64,000 nucleotides of DNA from an uncultured Enhydrobacter sp. (GTDB taxonomy: Bacteria > Pseudomonadota > Gammaproteobacteria > Pseudomonadales > Moraxellaceae), in NCBI GenBank assembly GCA_946222995.1, contig CAMIOS010000003.1, forward strand, positions 62,001 through 126,000, in the 5' to 3' direction. This document shows, in pieces, positions 61,386 through 64,000 of the stretch (position 1 is the stretch's first letter; each line of letters starts with the position of its first letter). The notes under the pieces are model-generated. The model saw only the letters and a program-made list of their open reading frames with translations. It was not told where the DNA came from and ran no database searches. The translations under genes and the position numbers were made by a program.

Positions 61386-62049
61386 AATTATTTCCTTAGA
61401 ATGACACATTCAAAATATTGCGGTATAGATTAATTAAACATTAAAATACCGACAAAATTTTATAGTTAAATTTTACTATTTTAAGCATTATGATCATCTT
61501 AATTTAAGATGGCTTAAATAGCATTGTTTCACAAGTTTTATCGGAGAAAGCTAGAGTTCTAACATAACCGCGTAAGAACGATAGGTGTATAACTAACTTT
61601 AGCTTTAGCCTTAGCCTTGTATTTGATAAATAAATTGTAAGCCATTGATTTGTAACTGCCTATAGCGTTGCTGTAGCAATATTCTTGCAAAAATATGATA
61701 AGACAAAAGTTTTTTATTAATCCTTAGCGGAATTTTTAACCTTTCATTTTAGATGACTCTAATAAAGATATGTGATAGCCAAAGAATTTTAAGCGTTTTT
61801 TTAGCATTATTTGCCAAAAACTGGCGACAATTGGCGATTCAATTAAGCGTAAAGAAAATTTTCTTGAAACTATAAAAATACTAGGATTTGTTAAAAGATA
61901 GTGATATTTTATAATGATCTGAACGCCTTATGCTGTCAGCATCGCTCATCAAGGCGATTAAAAAAGCCGACAAGGTGATGGCATAAAGGGTGACAAGCTA
62001 TTTTAATTTTAATGAGTGTTAAATTTTTTAGGATCTTTAGGAGTGACGT
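61386..62049. other. Long intergenic region before binding-protein copy 2
   Basis: About 660 AT-rich bases without a supported gene. It contains a nested hairpin at 61924-61956 (annotated separately), tandem TTAGCC-like words at 61596-61619, and the AGGAG ribosome binding site of the next gene (62039-62043). No other coding frame with resemblance was found. Confidence 0.45.
61924..61956 (+). repeat. Nested inverted repeats in the leader of binding-protein copy 2
   Basis: Outer arms CGCCTT (61924-61929) and AAGGCG (61951-61956) enclose an inner hairpin ATGCT/AGCAT (61930-61942, loop GTC). The structure is about 95 bases before the ATG at 62050 and is followed by an A-rich run. It may be an RNA structure in the leader or an operator. 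Confidence 0.3.
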
Positions 62050-63102
62050 ATGTTTGGTCAAAATCGTTTAGCCCGTGCCTTTATGATTAGCAGCGTGTGT
62101 ATTGCAAGTTTGACTGCGTGTAATAAACCTGACAATAAAGCCAATGAAACCACTGCTGCCAATGGCTCATCTGCTACCACTTCCTCTGCCGCTGGCACAA
62201 AATCTATCGCCGTGACCGCCATTGTCGAGCACCCTGCGCTTGATGCGGTGCGTAAAGGGATGCTTGATGAGCTTGCCCAAGAAGGTTATAAAGATGGGCA
62301 AAATCTCAAAGTCACTTTCCAATCAGCTCAAGGCAATACCGCCACTGCAGGACAAATCGCCAAACAATTTGTCGCCGATAAACCTGACGTCATCGTCGCG
62401 ATTGCCACCCCCTCTGCCCAGTCAGTCGTGGCGGCAACCAAAGATATTCCTGTGGTCTTTTCAGCAGTAACCGACCCTGTCGAAGCCAAACTGGTTCCTT
62501 CATGGGAAGCCTCTAATACCAACGTAACAGGGGCATCGGACAGCTTACCCCTTGAGCCACAGCTTGATCTGATGAAAAAAGTTGTCCCAAATCTTAAAAA
62601 TCTTGGCTATGTGTATAGCCCAGGTGAGGTCAATTCAACCATCGTACTAAAACAGCTACAAGCCAAAGCCCAACCCATGGGCATTAACATCGTGGCAGTA
62701 CCTGCCCAACGCTCTACCGATATTCCCCAAGCTGCCAAAAGTTTACAAGGCAAAGCGGATTTGATTTATACCTCGCTAGATAATAATGTGGTCTCTGCGT
62801 ACGAAGCCTTATATCAAGCGGCTAAACAAATTAAAGTGCCCTTGATTGCAGCCGACACAGGCTCGGTGGCTCGTGGTGCGGTGGCGGCATTGGGGGTTAA
62901 TTACGACGGTCTGGGACATGAAACCGGTAAAATCGTTGCTCGGATTCTTAAAGGCGAAAAAGCAGGCTCAATTAAAACAGTGACCAGCCCGCAGCTTGAC
63001 TTGTATGTAAGTCCAAAACACGCTCAAGAAATGGGCATCACCTTATCTGACGACTTGATTAAACAAGCCAAAGAAGTTGAGCCAAAGCCAGAGGTAAAAT
63101 AA
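62050..63102 (+). CDS. ABC transporter substrate-binding lipoprotein (TrpX-type), copy 2
   Basis: A 350-residue lipoprotein (LTAC, Cys24) of the same ABC_sub_bind family as the gene at 59903 and clearly its paralogue: VTAIVEHPALDAVRKGM, FQSAQGNTATAGQIAKQF, PSAQSVVAATKDIP, GYVYSPGEVNS, SLDNNVVSAYEAL and VSPKHAQEMG. The signal peptide and linker differ more than the binding domain. AGGAG lies six bases before the ATG. The permease of the same transporter type begins at 63501, about 400 bases downstream after a probable terminator. Likely an amino acid importer; substrate not proven. Confidence 0.9.
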   Translation: MFGQNRLARAFMISSVCIASLTACNKPDNKANETTAANGSSATTSSAAGTKSIAVTAIVEHPALDAVRKGMLDELAQEGYKDGQNLKVTFQSAQGNTATAGQIAKQFVADKPDVIVAIATPSAQSVVAATKDIPVVFSAVTDPVEAKLVPSWEASNTNVTGASDSLPLEPQLDLMKKVVPNLKNLGYVYSPGEVNSTIVLKQLQAKAQPMGINIVAVPAQRSTDIPQAAKSLQGKADLIYTSLDNNVVSAYEALYQAAKQIKVPLIAADTGSVARGAVAALGVNYDGLGHETGKIVARILKGEKAGSIKTVTSPQLDLYVSPKHAQEMGITLSDDLIKQAKEVEPKPEVK

Positions 63103-63274
63103 TCAAGTGACTTTTAAGTGTTCATATAAGTGTTCATAAAGTTTTGTTTTGTCTAAATGTGTTAGCCTCATTGAATCGATGATTTTGGGGAATACAAGAT
63201 AAAATATCGCTTTTTGCTTATTCGGTTTTGCTTTATAATTTTTATACAATATACGTCATGCTACGTGTGCATCT

Positions 63275-63311
63275 AAAAGGGGATGGTTAGGGTTAATCAT
63301 CGCCTTTTTTA
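63275..63311 (+). terminator. Probable intrinsic terminator between binding-protein copy 2 and the permease
   Basis: AAAAGGGGATG (63276-63286) pairs with CATCGCCTTTT (63298-63308, one mismatch) and more T residues follow. It splits the transporter genes into separate units, or acts as an attenuator if partly read through. Confidence 0.6.
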
Positions 63312-63343
63312 TAGTTAATTTTTTCATAGTTAATGATAGTTAA
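63311..63343 (+). repeat. Three direct copies of ATAGTTAA before the permease
   Basis: Exact octamers start at 63311, 63326 and 63336. Next to the third, AGTTA and TAACT (63338-63342 and 63349-63353) form an inverted pair. They lie 160-190 bases before the permease start and may be regulator sites; AT-rich chance repetition is the alternative. Confidence 0.35.
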
Positions 63344-63500
63344 GTAGCTAACTGTTAGCATTTTTTTATCACTTATTTTATGAGCGTCTTTGTGAATTAT
63401 TTCGCTAAATTTCATCACATTTGCTTGCCATTGTGGTTTACTTTAACTCCTGATTGTCTATTGGATTGATAGACAGTTGTATTTTTATGCGTGATTATCT

Positions 63501-64000
63501 ATGTCTTTACTTGCTTTGTTTGGTGCGTTAGAAAGTGGGCTGATTTATGCCCTTGTCGCCTTAGGTGTTTATATTTCGTTTCGGGTATTGGATTTTCCGG
63601 ATTTGACAGCGGATGGTAGTTTTCCGCTCGGTGGTGCTGTGGCAGGGGTGGCAATTTTAGCCCATGTCAACCCTTGGTTGGCTTGTATTTTTGGTATGTT
63701 GGCAGGCGGTGTGGCGGGTGTCGTTACCGCTTGGTTACATGTCAAACTCGGTATTTTGCAGTTACTATCCAGTATTTTGGTGATGGTTGCCTTGTATTCG
63801 ATTAATCTTCGGATTATGGGGGCCCCCAATTTGCCATTACTGGGTGAGCCGTCGGTATTTGATGCGGTGGTCAATGACGCCAATAGTTCTTGGATGCGTT
63901 GTGTGGTGATTGGTGCGGTGGTAATTGCTGTCAAGCTATTGTTGGATTGGTTTTTTAGCACTGAAACAGGTTTAGCGATGCGCGCCACAGGCTCTAATTT
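63501..64000 (+). CDS. ABC transporter permease (TrpY-type), N-terminal part, cut by window edge
   Basis: An open frame of 166 codons running off the window. MSLLALFGALESGLIYAL begins a membrane protein with at least five hydrophobic segments, including ALVALGVYISFRVLDFPDLTADGSFPLGGA in pieces and GLAMRATGSN, the conserved cytoplasmic loop that contacts the ATPase, at the end. This is the COG4120 permease group that works with the ABC_sub_bind proteins encoded just upstream. The ATPase gene is expected beyond the window. ATG 63501 has only a weak ribosome site. Confidence 0.88.
   Translation, partial: MSLLALFGALESGLIYALVALGVYISFRVLDFPDLTADGSFPLGGAVAGVAILAHVNPWLACIFGMLAGGVAGVVTAWLHVKLGILQLLSSILVMVALYSINLRIMGAPNLPLLGEPSVFDAVVNDANSSWMRCVVIGAVVIAVKLLLDWFFSTETGLAMRATGSN

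Larger units (their letters stand above)
63103..63500. other. Intergenic region between binding-protein copy 2 and the permease
   Basis: About 400 bases holding the terminator at 63275 and the ATAGTTAA repeats. No gene with family resemblance was found. Its length is unusual inside a transporter locus. Confidence 0.5.

Overview
The window looks like an ordinary chromosomal stretch from a member of the Moraxellaceae, most likely a Moraxella/Faucicola (M. osloensis-like) strain. This rests on family-level resemblance and gene arrangement: a fused RNase HI-DnaQ, an IIA-HPr-EI fructose phosphotransferase protein, an RnfB-type ferredoxin without its complex, a FimL homologue, the long-type GAPDH, and above all an MCR/ICR-like phosphoethanolamine transferase followed by a PAP2 phosphatase. 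Base composition is moderate (low-to-mid 40s % GC by eye) and fairly even. I see no prophage, insertion sequence, rRNA operon or CRISPR array.

Layout. 1-9.5 kb: end of argF, yaaA, xthA (convergent), then an IclR-type regulator and a fructose PTS operon (fruB-fruK-fruA) closed by a terminator, then a Cof-type HAD phosphatase. 9.7-14.7 kb: a 3-hydroxyisobutyryl-CoA hydrolase-like protein, a PAS-LuxR regulator, and divergent ppc. 14.7-18.1 kb: a VIT-family metal transporter, the lipid A phosphoethanolamine transferase and the overlapping PAP2 gene. 18.1-24.6 kb: cycA-like permease, MFS exporter, HSL-type esterase, DEAD-box helicase. 25.1-30 kb: 4.5S RNA (ffs) with a clear promoter, gap, a small secreted protein, lipocalin, Nudix-ThiE fusion, a Fur-box-controlled hemP, orn. 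30-40 kb: rsgA, yibN-grxC-secB, pteridine reductase, HtrA-type protease, lysS, prfA, FabH-like synthase, and a methyltransferase gene interrupted by one TGA. 40-48 kb: folD, tRNA-Cys, tRNA-Leu, a GspE/PilB ATPase, a decayed antitoxin/toxin remnant, hrpA. 48-57 kb: an esterase, a fimL-nudC-rnfB run, the rnhA-dnaQ fusion, small envelope proteins, mrp. 57-64 kb: metG, a small secreted peptide gene, and two tandem ABC substrate-binding lipoproteins leading into the matching permease, which runs off the end.

How the genes fit together. The fru operon is a complete fructose uptake and phosphorylation route (FruA imports fructose as fructose-1-phosphate, FruB supplies phosphate from PEP, FruK makes fructose-1,6-bisphosphate). 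The yibN-grxC-secB order matches enterobacteria. The eptA-like/PAP2 pair has the same gene order as the mobile mcr-1-pap2 unit and is the most notable locus. Two genes carry single in-frame stop codons (methyltransferase at 39774, antitoxin at 43651), which are signs of small-scale gene decay. No large undescribed system is evident. The most worthwhile leads are the eptA-like/PAP2 pair, the A9 tract in the rnhA-dnaQ linker, the TA remnant, and several small or regulatory elements.
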